This document shows, one piece after another, positions 35,318 to 43,203 of a DNA stretch of 64,000 nt (position 1 is the first letter of the stretch; the number at the start of each line of letters is the position of its first letter). The notes below the pieces were generated by a model. It saw nothing but the letters and a program-made list of their open reading frames with translations, ran no database searches and was not told where the DNA came from. Position numbers and translations under genes: made by a program. Source of the DNA: Dactylosporangium siamense (GTDB lineage Bacteria > Actinomycetota > Actinomycetes > Mycobacteriales > Micromonosporaceae). Location: positions 79,737 through 143,736 of the forward strand of contig NZ_BONQ01000026.1 of assembly GCF_016862795.1 (NCBI RefSeq), read 5' to 3'.

Positions 35318-35700
35318 TCAGGCGTCCTGGAGCACACCGGCACGGGTGCGCAGCCGGGCGACCAGGGTCGGCGTCACCGCCCGGTACGCGGACGGGTCGA
35401 CCGGGTTGAGCCAGTGCGCGGCCCGCACCCGCCGGCTGATGTTGAGGTCCAGGTCGTCCAGGACCTCGTCGACGTTCTTCAGCGAGAACGGGATGATCTT
35501 CGTGCCGCGGCAGTGGTGCCGGTCGGTGGCCGCGTCCATGAAGGCCAGCTGCGCCTCGACCTGGCGGCGCATGGCGTCCGGGTCGGGCAGCGGCACCGCG
35601 CCGGCCAGGTGCGCGGCGATCCACACGGCCGCCATCTCGGCGTTGAGCGGGCTGAAGAACGACGAGTTGTAGCCGTTGAAGTAGAGCCCGTCCAGGCTCC
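35318..35700 (-). pseudogene. Flavin-containing monooxygenase, 3' remnant
   Basis: About 125 codons from LDGLYFNGYNSSFFSPLNAE to the natural stop are intact and match the C-terminal region of FMO-like NAD(P)-binding monooxygenases (AAVWIAAHLAG; FMDAATDRHHCRGTKIIPFS). All upstream parts, including both Rossmann motifs, are missing. The break coincides with the terminal inverted repeat of an IS6-type element at about 35695. Confidence 0.75.
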
Positions 35701-36284
35701 GTTGCATTGAGTGTTGGCAAGATCGAGGCAAGCTTGAGCGGTGAAGTCATCGATCCGTCCTGGCCCGTGGTTGCCTCCGAAGTCGGCGTTCGCTGGGTTC
35801 CGGTTCCCGCCGGCGGTGATCGTGGTCGCGGTGCGCTGGTATCTGCGATGATGATCACCTGTGCGGTCTTGTCCGTTCGGAGCCCGCGCATCGGTCTAGC
35901 CGGTGTTTGAGCTGGCTGTGGTCGGCCTCGATCGGATTGTTGGCGTACTGCTCGACGTGGTGCCGCGCCTGCGGGATCAGCTCGTCGAGGACGGCGGGGT
36001 AGACCGCGGCGGCGTCGGTGACCACCTCGCTGGGCTTGACCTCCAGCATGGACAGCGCCAGGCGGAAGAACCTCCGGGCCGCGTCAGCGGCGCGGCGCTC
36101 TGAGAAGAGCATGTCGATGATCTGCCCGTACTGATCGACCGCCCGATACACGTACCGCCAGACTCCGTTGAACTTGATGTATGTCTCGTCAACGAACCAC
36201 CTGCCGCCCGGTGCATGGCGGGCGAACCGGGCCACGTCGGCCAGCAGCGGAGTAAACCGATGCACCCACCGGAAGTTCGCCTAC
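35695..36284 (-). mobile_element. IS6-family element remnant
   Basis: The 3' end carries GGCTCCGTTGCA at 35695-35706, close to the IS6-family terminal repeat GGCTCTGTTGCA. The transposase inside is truncated at its 5' end and frameshifted. The other terminal repeat is absent; the remnant stops abruptly against DUF72 coding sequence at about 36273-36284. It separates two truncated genes, so it or a later deletion rearranged the site. Confidence 0.8.
35855..36284 (-). pseudogene. IS6-type transposase, truncated and frameshifted
   Basis: The DDE core is readable: first Asp in RWFVDETYIKFNGVWRYVYR, second Asp in EVVTDAAAVYPAVLDELIP and Glu in YANNPIEADHSQLKHRL. The usual continuation RPMRGLRTDKTAQVII appears in another frame from about 35890, so a frameshift breaks the gene there. 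The N-terminal HTH portion is missing (a TAG precedes ANFRWVHRF). Not functional. Confidence 0.85.
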
Positions 36285-36426
36285 CGGTACTCCGAGCCGG
36301 AACTGGCCGCGCGGGCCACGGACCTGCGCGCAGACCACGCGGACCCACGCGCTGCTGAACACCTGCTGCGCCGACAATGCCCAGCGCGACGCGGCCCGGC
36401 TCGTGGAGCTCCTCGAAGCTCCGTGA
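36273..36426 (+). pseudogene. DUF72 (YecE-like) 3' remnant
   Basis: Frame 1 reads KFAYRYSEPELAARATDLRA, like the FDYRYSEEEL block of DUF72. After a frameshift near 36335, the +1 frame reads HALLNTCCADNAQRDAARLV then ELLEAP and a stop, like the family C-terminal VHVLFNN...DNAQRNA...ELL. Everything upstream is gone at the IS junction. Confidence 0.65.
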
Positions 36427-36467
36427 GCCGAGCCGGTTACGCCGTTCACGAACGTCGGATCGCCCCG

Positions 36468-38738
36468 TCACCCGGTCGGAGCCGGCAGGGTGGTGCCGGC
36501 GGTCTGCGCCGGTATCATCCGGCCGAGGTAGGAGGACCGGCGACCGTTCGTGGTGCTGTCGCGGTGCGGCGGTGTGCGCGGTCCCAGGTTCTCCTGGTAC
36601 GTGTCGAACCGCCGCGAGCGGCGCCGCTGCTCCCGTGCGATCCAGTCCTTGCCCTCGGCGGCGACGGCCTCGAGGATGTGCAGCGCGGCGGTGATGCCCG
36701 CGGAGTCCAGCGCCAGGTCGAGCAGGGACAGCGGGTCCTCCCGCACCCGGTCCACGAGACCCTCGTCGAAGTTCTCGACACGGACGCTGAACAGGTCGTT
36801 GTTCACCAGCGCCAGCCGGAACGAGCGGGAGAACACCAGCTCGCCCCAGTTGAGGTCCGCGCCCTGCCGCAGGTCGGCGGCCTCGCCGGCCTGCGGCGTC
36901 GACGCCCTGGCCGCCTGGCGCACGTTGTCGATCCGGACGCTGCGCTGCGTGACCCCGGCGGACGCGATGGCGTCGTACCTGAACGTGAACCGGTTCTCGT
37001 TGCTCACGGTCCCGGTGGCGAAGTCGACGAGGACGCTGAACTGGCGGACGCCGCTGCCGGTGAGCAGGAAGACCAGAACCCGGTAGGCCGAGTACCTCGG
37101 CGGGCCGTGGACGACCCGGGAACGCCGTGGATTCCACCCCCCGGGCTCGCAGAGCACGGTGTGTGCGAACACCTCACGGTTGCTCAGCCGGTAGTGCCGC
37201 ATCGCGAGCATCCGGACGTGCGCCTTGTCCCGGTCGAGCCACTGCGCCATCTCGCTGTCGCTGGGACGGTCGGCGAGGACCGCCCGCATGCGGTGGTATG
37301 CGGCCGCGTGCTCCTCGAAGCGCTCGGCCGCCTCCGCCAGGTCGTCAGCGTGACGGCGGTACTCCAGGTAGGCCACGGTGCCGCCGACGGTCAGCGGGAC
37401 GCAGCCGGCCAGCAGCGCCAGCACGGCCCAGAGCGTCACGGTCCAGCTGACCGAGAACGCGATGACGCAGGCGCCGCCCAGTCCTGCGACGGCCGCGAGC
37501 ATCCCGAGCGCGATGGCGGGAGACGCGAGCGGCGGTGCGTCGGAGTCGGGCCGCTGGTCAGCGAACGTGCCGTTGTACCACTGGCGGACGAACTCGCGGG
37601 TGTGCCAGCGCACCAGCCACTTCGCCGGGTCCAGCTCGCCGCCGGCCTCGTAGACGTCGATGATCTCGCGGCACAGCGCATGCTTGACGGGGGCCGAGTC
37701 GGCGTCCCAGCGCTTGCCAGCCAGTTGGTCGAGTCGGGGGCGGTAGTAGCGGAACTCCGCGTTGACCAGCTTCTTCACCTCTGCCGAGAACGACCGCTCG
37801 TCCGGTCCGCTGATCCAGGCCTCGTCAGGCAGCGGCAGACGCGCCGCCAGTCTGGCCTCCAGCCGGCGCTGCCGGGCCAGCTGCTCCCACCGCTGCCGCA
37901 GCGCGACCAGGACACCGATGCCGCCCGCCACCGGCAGGATCATGACCGAGGGCGGCCCGCTGCGGACCAGCAACGGCAGGAGCAGCGTCAGCGCGGTGCC
38001 GACCAACACGCCGCCGACGACGACCGCCGCCCAGGCGGCCAGGGAGAACTTGACGGGTGGCGGCCGCCGTCGCAGCGGCGGCACCGGGTCCGGCTCGAAG
38101 AACTTCCAGGCGCGGTACTTGCGCTTGCCCTCCAGCCGCTGCACGCCGAGTTCCTTCGCGTACCGGGCGTCGAGATGGTCCTGCATGCCGCCGTCGAGGA
38201 TCATCTCCAGATGGCGACGGATCTCCTCCCGCCGCTCGGCCGGCAGCCGGTCGAAGTCGGCCATCACCTCAGCGAACTGGTCCGGATCGGCCTCACCCTT
38301 GCTGTCCTGCTCCGCGAGGCAGTGGATGAAGCGTGAGACGACCGCGAGCGCGCGTCCCCACTGCTCGCGGGACGCTGCGTCCGCATACCGGAACGCCATG
38401 CCCAGATGTCCGAAGTCCTTCTGGTCCAGGTGGTCGAATGACCGTCCGCTCAGCACGGCGAGCGCCCAGAAGTACGCCACCTCGGCGCTCTCATGGCCGT
38501 GGACGAAGGCCTCGCCAATCAGCTGTTCCGCCCGCTGCTGCGCGTTGCCCTTCAGGTAGTTGCAGCCGACCCGGAACTTCTCCGCCAGCGTGTCCCCGGC
38601 GATCTGGTACAGGTTGTGCACATCGCCGTGCATCACCCCGACCTGCATGGCGACATGGGACTCGCCCTGCGCGACGTTGTTGTAGGTGTCCTGACCGCTG
38701 GGCTGGGCGGGCGCCGCGGGAGCCCGGTCCGGGCTCAT
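36468..38738 (-). CDS. Four-TM protein with N-terminal amyloid-like signalling motif
   Basis: Unrecognised 756-aa protein, ATG after AGGAGG. Residues 18-41 form a motif (NNVAQGESHVAMQVGVMHGD, then VH) shared with the upstream effector. Next is a helical cytosolic region (about 45-215), TM pairs at about 233-257 and 263-280, a central soluble segment (285-400), a second TM pair (404-430, 433-455) and a large soluble C-terminal part (about 465-756) with an Arg-rich segment near 705-712. No catalytic motif is evident. Third gene of the operon, 64 bp after the effector. By context it may be a membrane-acting partner or second effector (inference). Confidence 0.8.
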   Translation of the reverse strand: MSPDRAPAAPAQPSGQDTYNNVAQGESHVAMQVGVMHGDVHNLYQIAGDTLAEKFRVGCNYLKGNAQQRAEQLIGEAFVHGHESAEVAYFWALAVLSGRSFDHLDQKDFGHLGMAFRYADAASREQWGRALAVVSRFIHCLAEQDSKGEADPDQFAEVMADFDRLPAERREEIRRHLEMILDGGMQDHLDARYAKELGVQRLEGKRKYRAWKFFEPDPVPPLRRRPPPVKFSLAAWAAVVVGGVLVGTALTLLLPLLVRSGPPSVMILPVAGGIGVLVALRQRWEQLARQRRLEARLAARLPLPDEAWISGPDERSFSAEVKKLVNAEFRYYRPRLDQLAGKRWDADSAPVKHALCREIIDVYEAGGELDPAKWLVRWHTREFVRQWYNGTFADQRPDSDAPPLASPAIALGMLAAVAGLGGACVIAFSVSWTVTLWAVLALLAGCVPLTVGGTVAYLEYRRHADDLAEAAERFEEHAAAYHRMRAVLADRPSDSEMAQWLDRDKAHVRMLAMRHYRLSNREVFAHTVLCEPGGWNPRRSRVVHGPPRYSAYRVLVFLLTGSGVRQFSVLVDFATGTVSNENRFTFRYDAIASAGVTQRSVRIDNVRQAARASTPQAGEAADLRQGADLNWGELVFSRSFRLALVNNDLFSVRVENFDEGLVDRVREDPLSLLDLALDSAGITAALHILEAVAAEGKDWIAREQRRRSRRFDTYQENLGPRTPPHRDSTTNGRRSSYLGRMIPAQTAGTTLPAPTG

Positions 38739-38802
38739 CGTCCACCTCCTCGCGACGCCGCCAGGACGGGCGGCGCGAGGCTCTCGTCGCGGCGCCGGCC
38801 CG

Positions 38803-39165
38803 TCATGACATGCCCTTCACCACGGCGACGACGGCGGCCACCTTCGCCGCAAGGTCGGCGACGTCACCGACCAGACCGCCGAGTCGTCTGAGCGCCATCA
38901 GCAGCGGCGCCTTGCGCTGGGGCGCCGGCGCGTCGACCGCCTCCGTGGCGACGTCGAGTTCTGCCCGAGCGGCGACGTACGTGTCCTCGTCCAGCCGCCC
39001 GCGCTCCCGCGCCCGCTCGACGGCGGCGCGGAGATCCGCGAGCTTGACGGACAGCTCGATCGCACCGGCGGCCACCGGCGACGCGTGCACGTCGCCCTTG
39101 ACCACGCCGACCTGCATGCCGACCCGCGCGTTGTCCTTGGCGGTGTTGTTGAACGTCGGACCCAT
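38803..39165 (-). CDS. Possible internally initiated motif/coiled-coil product
   Basis: Inside the effector gene an in-frame ATG (residue 267) is preceded by GGAGGAG with 7 nt between it and the ATG. The product would be 120 aa: the amyloid-like motif, coiled coil and C-terminal helix without the phosphorylase domain. The site falls exactly at the domain boundary. Sequence support only. Confidence 0.35.
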   Translation of the reverse strand: MGPTFNNTAKDNARVGMQVGVVKGDVHASPVAAGAIELSVKLADLRAAVERARERGRLDEDTYVAARAELDVATEAVDAPAPQRKAPLLMALRRLGGLVGDVADLAAKVAAVVAVVKGMS

Positions 39166-39963
39166 TCCTGCACTCCTCCGGTTCGCTACGACGCTGACCC
39201 GCTGATCGGCACGACGTTCCGCGGACAGTTGCTCGGCGAGCGCCACGGCGAACGCGGCGGCGTTCGCGACCGCGCGGGGCTGCCAGTTCACCCCGTCGGT
39301 CGCCGTCTTCGTGCCGTCAGCCATATCGCTGATGCCTCGCACCACGACCACCGGCAGCGACCTGTTGAGATGGCCGGCCTGGGCGACGCCCGCCGCCTCC
39401 ATCTCGATGGCCAGGGCGTCGTTGTAGTGCTGCCGGACCCAGGCGGCGTGTGCGGCGACCGCCGAGTCCTGGACGACCTCACCCGCGGCGATCGGCCCGA
39501 AGTGGACGGGTGGCACAGGGACGGCCGGCGGCAGACGGCGCGCCCAGCCGCCGTCCCTGGCAAGGTGCCGGGCGATCTGGTCGGGCTCGTGCGGCACCTC
39601 CCAGACCCTCGGACGTGCCTTGAGCCCGTCGTCCTCGCTCGTGCCCCCGTGGTACGCGTAGACGTGTGTCGCTACTACGACGTCGCCCAGGGCGATGCTC
39701 GGCCACAGCGATCCGGCGACGCCGACGAAGAGCACCGCCTGCGGATCGAACTCCGCCATCGCCCGCTCCGCCAGCACCGCCGCGGGGTTGTTGCCCTTGC
39801 CCACCAGCGCGAGCGCAATCGTGCACCGGCCACCCGCCAGCGTGCCGACCTCGAACCGCGTGCCGGCCCTGTGCCGGTGCACGTGCGTGCGGACGAGCTG
39901 CCCCCGGACCGCCTGGTACTCGAGATTCAGCGCCGTGAGCACCACCACCGGGCTACCGTTCAT
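38803..39963 (-). CDS. Nucleoside phosphorylase-like effector with amyloid-like motif module
   Basis: Protein of 386 aa. Residues 1-250 are a PNP/MTA-SAH nucleosidase fold: Gly-rich VGVAGSLWPSIALGDVVVAT, the EMEA motif (Glu187-Met-Glu189, ribose binding) and RGISDMAD with likely catalytic Asp213. A linker leads to the motif at 271-293 (FNNTAKDNARVGMQVGVVKG then DVH), a coiled coil (302-345; KLADLRAAVERARERGRLDE) and a hydrophobic C-terminal helix (about 361-384). PNP domains serve as effectors in STAND/NLR-type conflict systems. It overlaps the upstream Nudix gene by 11 bp. Confidence 0.82.
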   Translation of the reverse strand: MNGSPVVVLTALNLEYQAVRGQLVRTHVHRHRAGTRFEVGTLAGGRCTIALALVGKGNNPAAVLAERAMAEFDPQAVLFVGVAGSLWPSIALGDVVVATHVYAYHGGTSEDDGLKARPRVWEVPHEPDQIARHLARDGGWARRLPPAVPVPPVHFGPIAAGEVVQDSAVAAHAAWVRQHYNDALAIEMEAAGVAQAGHLNRSLPVVVVRGISDMADGTKTATDGVNWQPRAVANAAAFAVALAEQLSAERRADQRVSVVANRRSAGMGPTFNNTAKDNARVGMQVGVVKGDVHASPVAAGAIELSVKLADLRAAVERARERGRLDEDTYVAARAELDVATEAVDAPAPQRKAPLLMALRRLGGLVGDVADLAAKVAAVVAVVKGMS

Positions 39964-40693
39964 CGTCGTCTCCCTCCTCGGTCACCGGGGCGGCCGGGCG
40001 GAGCATCGACGGATGCAACGCCCGGCCCGGCCCGGCCCGGAAGAGCCGGGCCGGCCGTCCGTGCTCCGTCTTCCGCAGCGGTCCGGCCGCGATGATGAAG
40101 TCCTGCACCTGCTGCACCTTCCGGTAGAAGTTGCGGGGGTCGAGGCGGATCCCCCATACGGCCTCGTACACCTGCTGTAGATCGGAGATCGTGAACGTCT
40201 CGCCGCAGAACGCGGTCGCCAGCGACGAGCACTCCAGCTTGGCCCGAGCCCGTTCGACGCCGTCCTCGACGATCTGCCGGTGGTCGAAGGCGAGCTTCAC
40301 GTGGCCGGTGAGGACGTCGTCCACCGGCGTCCAGCACGCGCCGGCCGCGTCGGTGCCGGCCACCGGCTCCGGCAGCCGCGGCGCGATGGCGAGGTACGCC
40401 ACGGAGATCACCCGGTCACGGGGATCCCGGCCCGGGTCGTCATAGACGCCGGACCGCTCCAGGTGCAGCGACGCGGCGTCGAGGCCGGCCTCCTCCGCCA
40501 GCTCACGGTGCGCCGCCTCCGCGATGCCCTCCTCCGCGTCCCGGAGGAATCCTCCAGGAAGCGCCATTTCGCCCTGGTACGGCTCGATCCCGCGTCGCAC
40601 CAGCAGTACGTGGAGGCGGGACCCGCGAAGGGTCAGGATCACCAGATCGACGGTCAGAAGCACTCGCGGCGCATGCCATTCATCGACTTCCAT
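39953..40693 (-). CDS. NrtR-like Nudix-type transcriptional regulator
   Basis: Protein of 246 aa. An N-terminal Nudix domain (about 8-145) has a modified box: Gly48, Glu55, Arg63-Glu64, Glu67-Glu68, Gly70, that is one residue more than canonical before REUxEE. This suggests ligand sensing rather than hydrolysis. The C-terminal winged helix (about 160-225; TFTISDLQQVYEAVWGIRLD, RNFYRKVQQVQDF) is that of NrtR, a regulator of NAD metabolism that senses ADP-ribose-type ligands. The ATG at 40693 is chosen because the GTG at 40717 lies within a palindrome. First gene of the operon. Confidence 0.85.
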   Translation of the reverse strand: MEVDEWHAPRVLLTVDLVILTLRGSRLHVLLVRRGIEPYQGEMALPGGFLRDAEEGIAEAAHRELAEEAGLDAASLHLERSGVYDDPGRDPRDRVISVAYLAIAPRLPEPVAGTDAAGACWTPVDDVLTGHVKLAFDHRQIVEDGVERARAKLECSSLATAFCGETFTISDLQQVYEAVWGIRLDPRNFYRKVQQVQDFIIAAGPLRKTEHGRPARLFRAGPGRALHPSMLRPAAPVTEEGDDDER

Positions 40694-40708
40694 GCATGCA
40701 CCGTAGCG

Positions 40709-40727
40709 TACTGTCACTCTGACAGTA
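40709..40727. promoter_or_regulatory. Perfect 8+8-bp palindrome, probable operator
   Basis: TACTGTCA-CTC-TGACAGTA lies 16 bp upstream of the ATG of the Nudix-type regulator, where a self-repressing regulator would bind. It would control the whole three-gene operon. Confidence 0.7.
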
Positions 40728-40894
40728 ACTAGAGATTCGTCAGCCGCGCAAGCGGACCATCACGTCATTGCGGATATATCAGCTGAACGTCTACACACCA
40801 CGCCGAACCGATCGTGACCCTGTGCCGTGCCATAACTCGTCGCACGGGTTGTGAGCTCGGGTTTCGCTGGTCATGACCCCGCCGCTCCTGGCGG

Positions 40895-41212
40895 TGATCC
40901 GCGGCCGTCTACCGCCGGCCGGGGTTCGTCCAGGCGATCACGAACACGCTGGTGCTGCAGGATCCTCTGGTACGCAAGGACTTCGCCTGGGGGCCGGACT
41001 GGGTCGGCAGGGTGAGCGCCCCGACCCTGCTGCTGTGGACCGAGCACGACCCGACCGGCGGGCTGGACGAGGCGGACCTGCTGCTCGGCTGGCTGCCGGA
41101 CGCGCGGCTGCACGTCATCGCCGACGCCGGGCACTGGCCGCAGTGGGAGAAGGTCGGCGAGTACCTGCACGCCCACCGGGACTTCCTGCTGCTCGGAAAG
41201 GACCCCGCGTGA
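40895..41212 (+). pseudogene. mhpC: MhpC-like meta-cleavage hydrolase, 3' remnant
   Basis: About 105 codons of the C-terminal part of an alpha/beta hydrolase, from VYRRPGFVQAITNTLVLQDP through VSAPTLLLWTEHDPTGGLDE (catalytic Asp region) to HVIADAGHWPQWEKVGEYLH (catalytic His). The N-terminal half with the nucleophile Ser is missing. Context and sequence fit the C-C hydrolase of a catechol meta-cleavage pathway. It could be translated from the GTG at 40952 but cannot be active. 52 bp upstream of the dioxygenase gene. Confidence 0.75.
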
Positions 41213-41264
41213 GCGGCCAGCGAAGCGGCTCGGGCGGACGCCGGAGCGTAGCGGAGGCGGCGGC

Positions 41265-42371
41265 GTGAGCGAGATCATCGGCTTCGTCGGGATGTCGCAC
41301 TCGCCGTTCGCGACGCTGCTGCCGCCCGCCGGCGACGGCGAACCCGGCGGCCGGTTCCTCGCCGACGCGCGCCGGGTGGCCGCCGCGGTGGCGGAGCTGG
41401 ACCCGGACGCGGTCGTGGTGATCGGCCCGGACCACTTCCACGCGAACTTCTACGACCAGATGCCGCCGTTCGTCCTCGGCGTCGAGGCGGCCACCGGGTT
41501 CGGCGACTTCGGCAGCACCGAGGGCCGCCTGCCGGTCGCGGCCGGGCTGGCGTGGGCGGTGCGGGACGGGCTGGCCGACGCGGGGTTCGACGTGTCGCTG
41601 CTGTCCTACGCACTGACCGTCGATCACGGCGTGGTGCAGAGCTACGAGATGACCACCGGCGGGATCGAGGTCCCGTTGGTGCCGCTGGTGCTGAACACCG
41701 CCGCGCCGCCGCTGCCCGGGCTGGCCAGGTGCGTGGCCCTGGGCCGGGCGCTGGGCGACGCGATCCGCCGCTGCCCCGACCCGGTCCGGGTCCTGGTGGT
41801 CGCCAGCGGCGGGTTGTCGCACTGGCTGCCCTCCAACGACCCGCGCGACCCGTCGGTGGTCGGCGAGCGCCGCGACGCGCTGATCCACGGCCGCAAGGAC
41901 ACCCGGGCGTTCGCCGCGGTCCGCGAGCCGCGGGTCCGGGCGATGGCCGGCAACCCGGACGCGCCGGTGAACGCCGGCTGGGACCGCTGGTTCCTGCGCC
42001 AGCTGCACACGACGGACCTCGACCCCGTCGTCGCGTTGGGCCACGAAAAGCTGGAGCACGAGGCCGGCAGCGGCGGGCACGAGATCCGCTCGTGGCTGGT
42101 CGGCCACGCCGCGGTCGGGCTCCCCCTCGTCTGGGACAGCTACGAACCGGTGCCCGAATGGATCACCGGCATGGCGATCGGCACGACCTTTCCCGTGCTT
42201 TCTAGCGGACCAGGTCCAGGGCGATGTCGACGAGCAGGTCCTCCTGGCCGCCGACCAGGCGGCGCCGGCCGGCCTCCACCAGGATGTCGCGCACGTCCAG
42301 GCCGTGCCGCCGCGCCGCCGTCTCGGCGTGCCGCAGGAACGAGCTGTAGACCCCCGCGTAGCCGAGGGTGA
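41265..42371 (+). CDS. mhpB: Class III extradiol dioxygenase (MhpB-like)
   Basis: LigB-type extradiol dioxygenase. Conserved: [49 protein letters not shown] and SGGLSHWLP, matching 2,3-dihydroxyphenylpropionate/catechol 1,2-dioxygenases (Fe(II), meta ring cleavage). The family ends near PEWITGM at about residue 305-315; here the frame continues 50-60 residues of Pro/Gly/Arg-rich sequence antisense to the aldolase gene because no stop follows. GTG start at 41265. Confidence 0.88.
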   Translation: MSEIIGFVGMSHSPFATLLPPAGDGEPGGRFLADARRVAAAVAELDPDAVVVIGPDHFHANFYDQMPPFVLGVEAATGFGDFGSTEGRLPVAAGLAWAVRDGLADAGFDVSLLSYALTVDHGVVQSYEMTTGGIEVPLVPLVLNTAAPPLPGLARCVALGRALGDAIRRCPDPVRVLVVASGGLSHWLPSNDPRDPSVVGERRDALIHGRKDTRAFAAVREPRVRAMAGNPDAPVNAGWDRWFLRQLHTTDLDPVVALGHEKLEHEAGSGGHEIRSWLVGHAAVGLPLVWDSYEPVPEWITGMAIGTTFPVLSSGPGPGRCRRAGPPGRRPGGAGRPPPGCRARPGRAAAPPSRRAAGTSCRPPRSRG

Positions 42372-43203
42372 GGGTCTCGCGGTCGACCCGGACCGGGCGG
42401 TCCTGCAGCGGCCGGACGATGTCCTCCGCCGCGTCCTGCAGGGCGAACAGGTCGCAGCCGTGCTCCCAGCCGCGCAGGTTCGCGACCGCGACGAACGGCT
42501 CGATCGGGCAGTTGCCGGCCCCGGCGCCCTGACCGGCCAGGGACGCGTCCACCCTGGTGACGCCCTCCTCGACGGCGACCATCGAGTTGGCGACCGACAG
42601 CGACAGGTTCTCGTGCGCGTGGATGCCCAGCTCGGTGTCCGGCTCCAGGACGTCCCGGTACGCCCGGATCCGGTCCCGCACGCCGTCCATCATCAGCCGG
42701 CCGCCGGAGTCGGTGACGTAGACGCAGTGCGCGCCGTAGGACTCCATGAGCTTCGCCTGCCCGGCCAGCTCGGCCGGCTCGGCGAGGTGGCTCATCATCA
42801 GGAAGCCGGACACGTCCATGCCCAGCTCGCGGGCGGTCGCGATGTGCTGCGCCGCGACGTCCGCCTCGGTGCAGTGCGTGGCGATGCGGACCGAGCGGAC
42901 ACCGAGCGCGGCCGCCTGCCGCAGCTCGGCGATGGTGCCGATGCCGGGCAGCAGCAGGGTGGTCAGCCGGGCCCGGCTGATGTGCGCGGCGGCCACCTCG
43001 ATCCACTCCCAGTCGGTGTGCGAGCCGGGGCCGTAGTTCAGGCTGCCGCCGGCCAGCCCGTCGCCGTGGGCCACCTCGATGCCGTCCACGCCGGCCGCAT
43101 CCAGCGCCGCCACGATCCGGGCGACCGAGTCGAGGCCCATGCGGTGCCGGACGGCGTGCATGCCGTCCCGCAGCGTCACGTCCTGGATGAAGACCCGCGT
43201 CAT
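42202..43203 (-). CDS. mhpE: 4-hydroxy-2-oxovalerate aldolase
   Basis: Aldolase of 333 aa (HMGL-like TIM barrel): [18 protein letters not shown] with metal/substrate Asp and Arg, [20 protein letters not shown] with metal-binding His residues, and a C-terminal communication domain. It splits 4-hydroxy-2-oxovalerate into pyruvate and acetaldehyde, which is channelled to the dehydrogenase encoded just upstream (ATGA overlap). The 3' end overlaps the dioxygenase tail by 170 bp on the opposite strand. Confidence 0.93.
   Translation of the reverse strand: MTRVFIQDVTLRDGMHAVRHRMGLDSVARIVAALDAAGVDGIEVAHGDGLAGGSLNYGPGSHTDWEWIEVAAAHISRARLTTLLLPGIGTIAELRQAAALGVRSVRIATHCTEADVAAQHIATARELGMDVSGFLMMSHLAEPAELAGQAKLMESYGAHCVYVTDSGGRLMMDGVRDRIRAYRDVLEPDTELGIHAHENLSLSVANSMVAVEEGVTRVDASLAGQGAGAGNCPIEPFVAVANLRGWEHGCDLFALQDAAEDIVRPLQDRPVRVDRETLTLGYAGVYSSFLRHAETAARRHGLDVRDILVEAGRRRLVGGQEDLLVDIALDLVR

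Noticed and set aside
35695..36284. Complete, active IS6 element
   Set aside because: Only one terminal repeat is seen, the transposase lacks its N terminus and it is frameshifted near 35890.
36168..38336. Plus-strand frame antisense to the four-TM protein
   Set aside because: No domain or start signal; composition is typical of antisense shadows. The minus-strand gene has a strong RBS and clear TM segments.
36468..38738. Signal peptide or secreted protein
   Set aside because: The N terminus is polar and carries the shared motif; the first hydrophobic segment only begins near residue 233.
38803..39963. Ordinary MTA/SAH nucleosidase for salvage
   Set aside because: The C-terminal third with the shared motif, coiled coil and hydrophobic helix, and the operon context, do not fit a housekeeping salvage enzyme.
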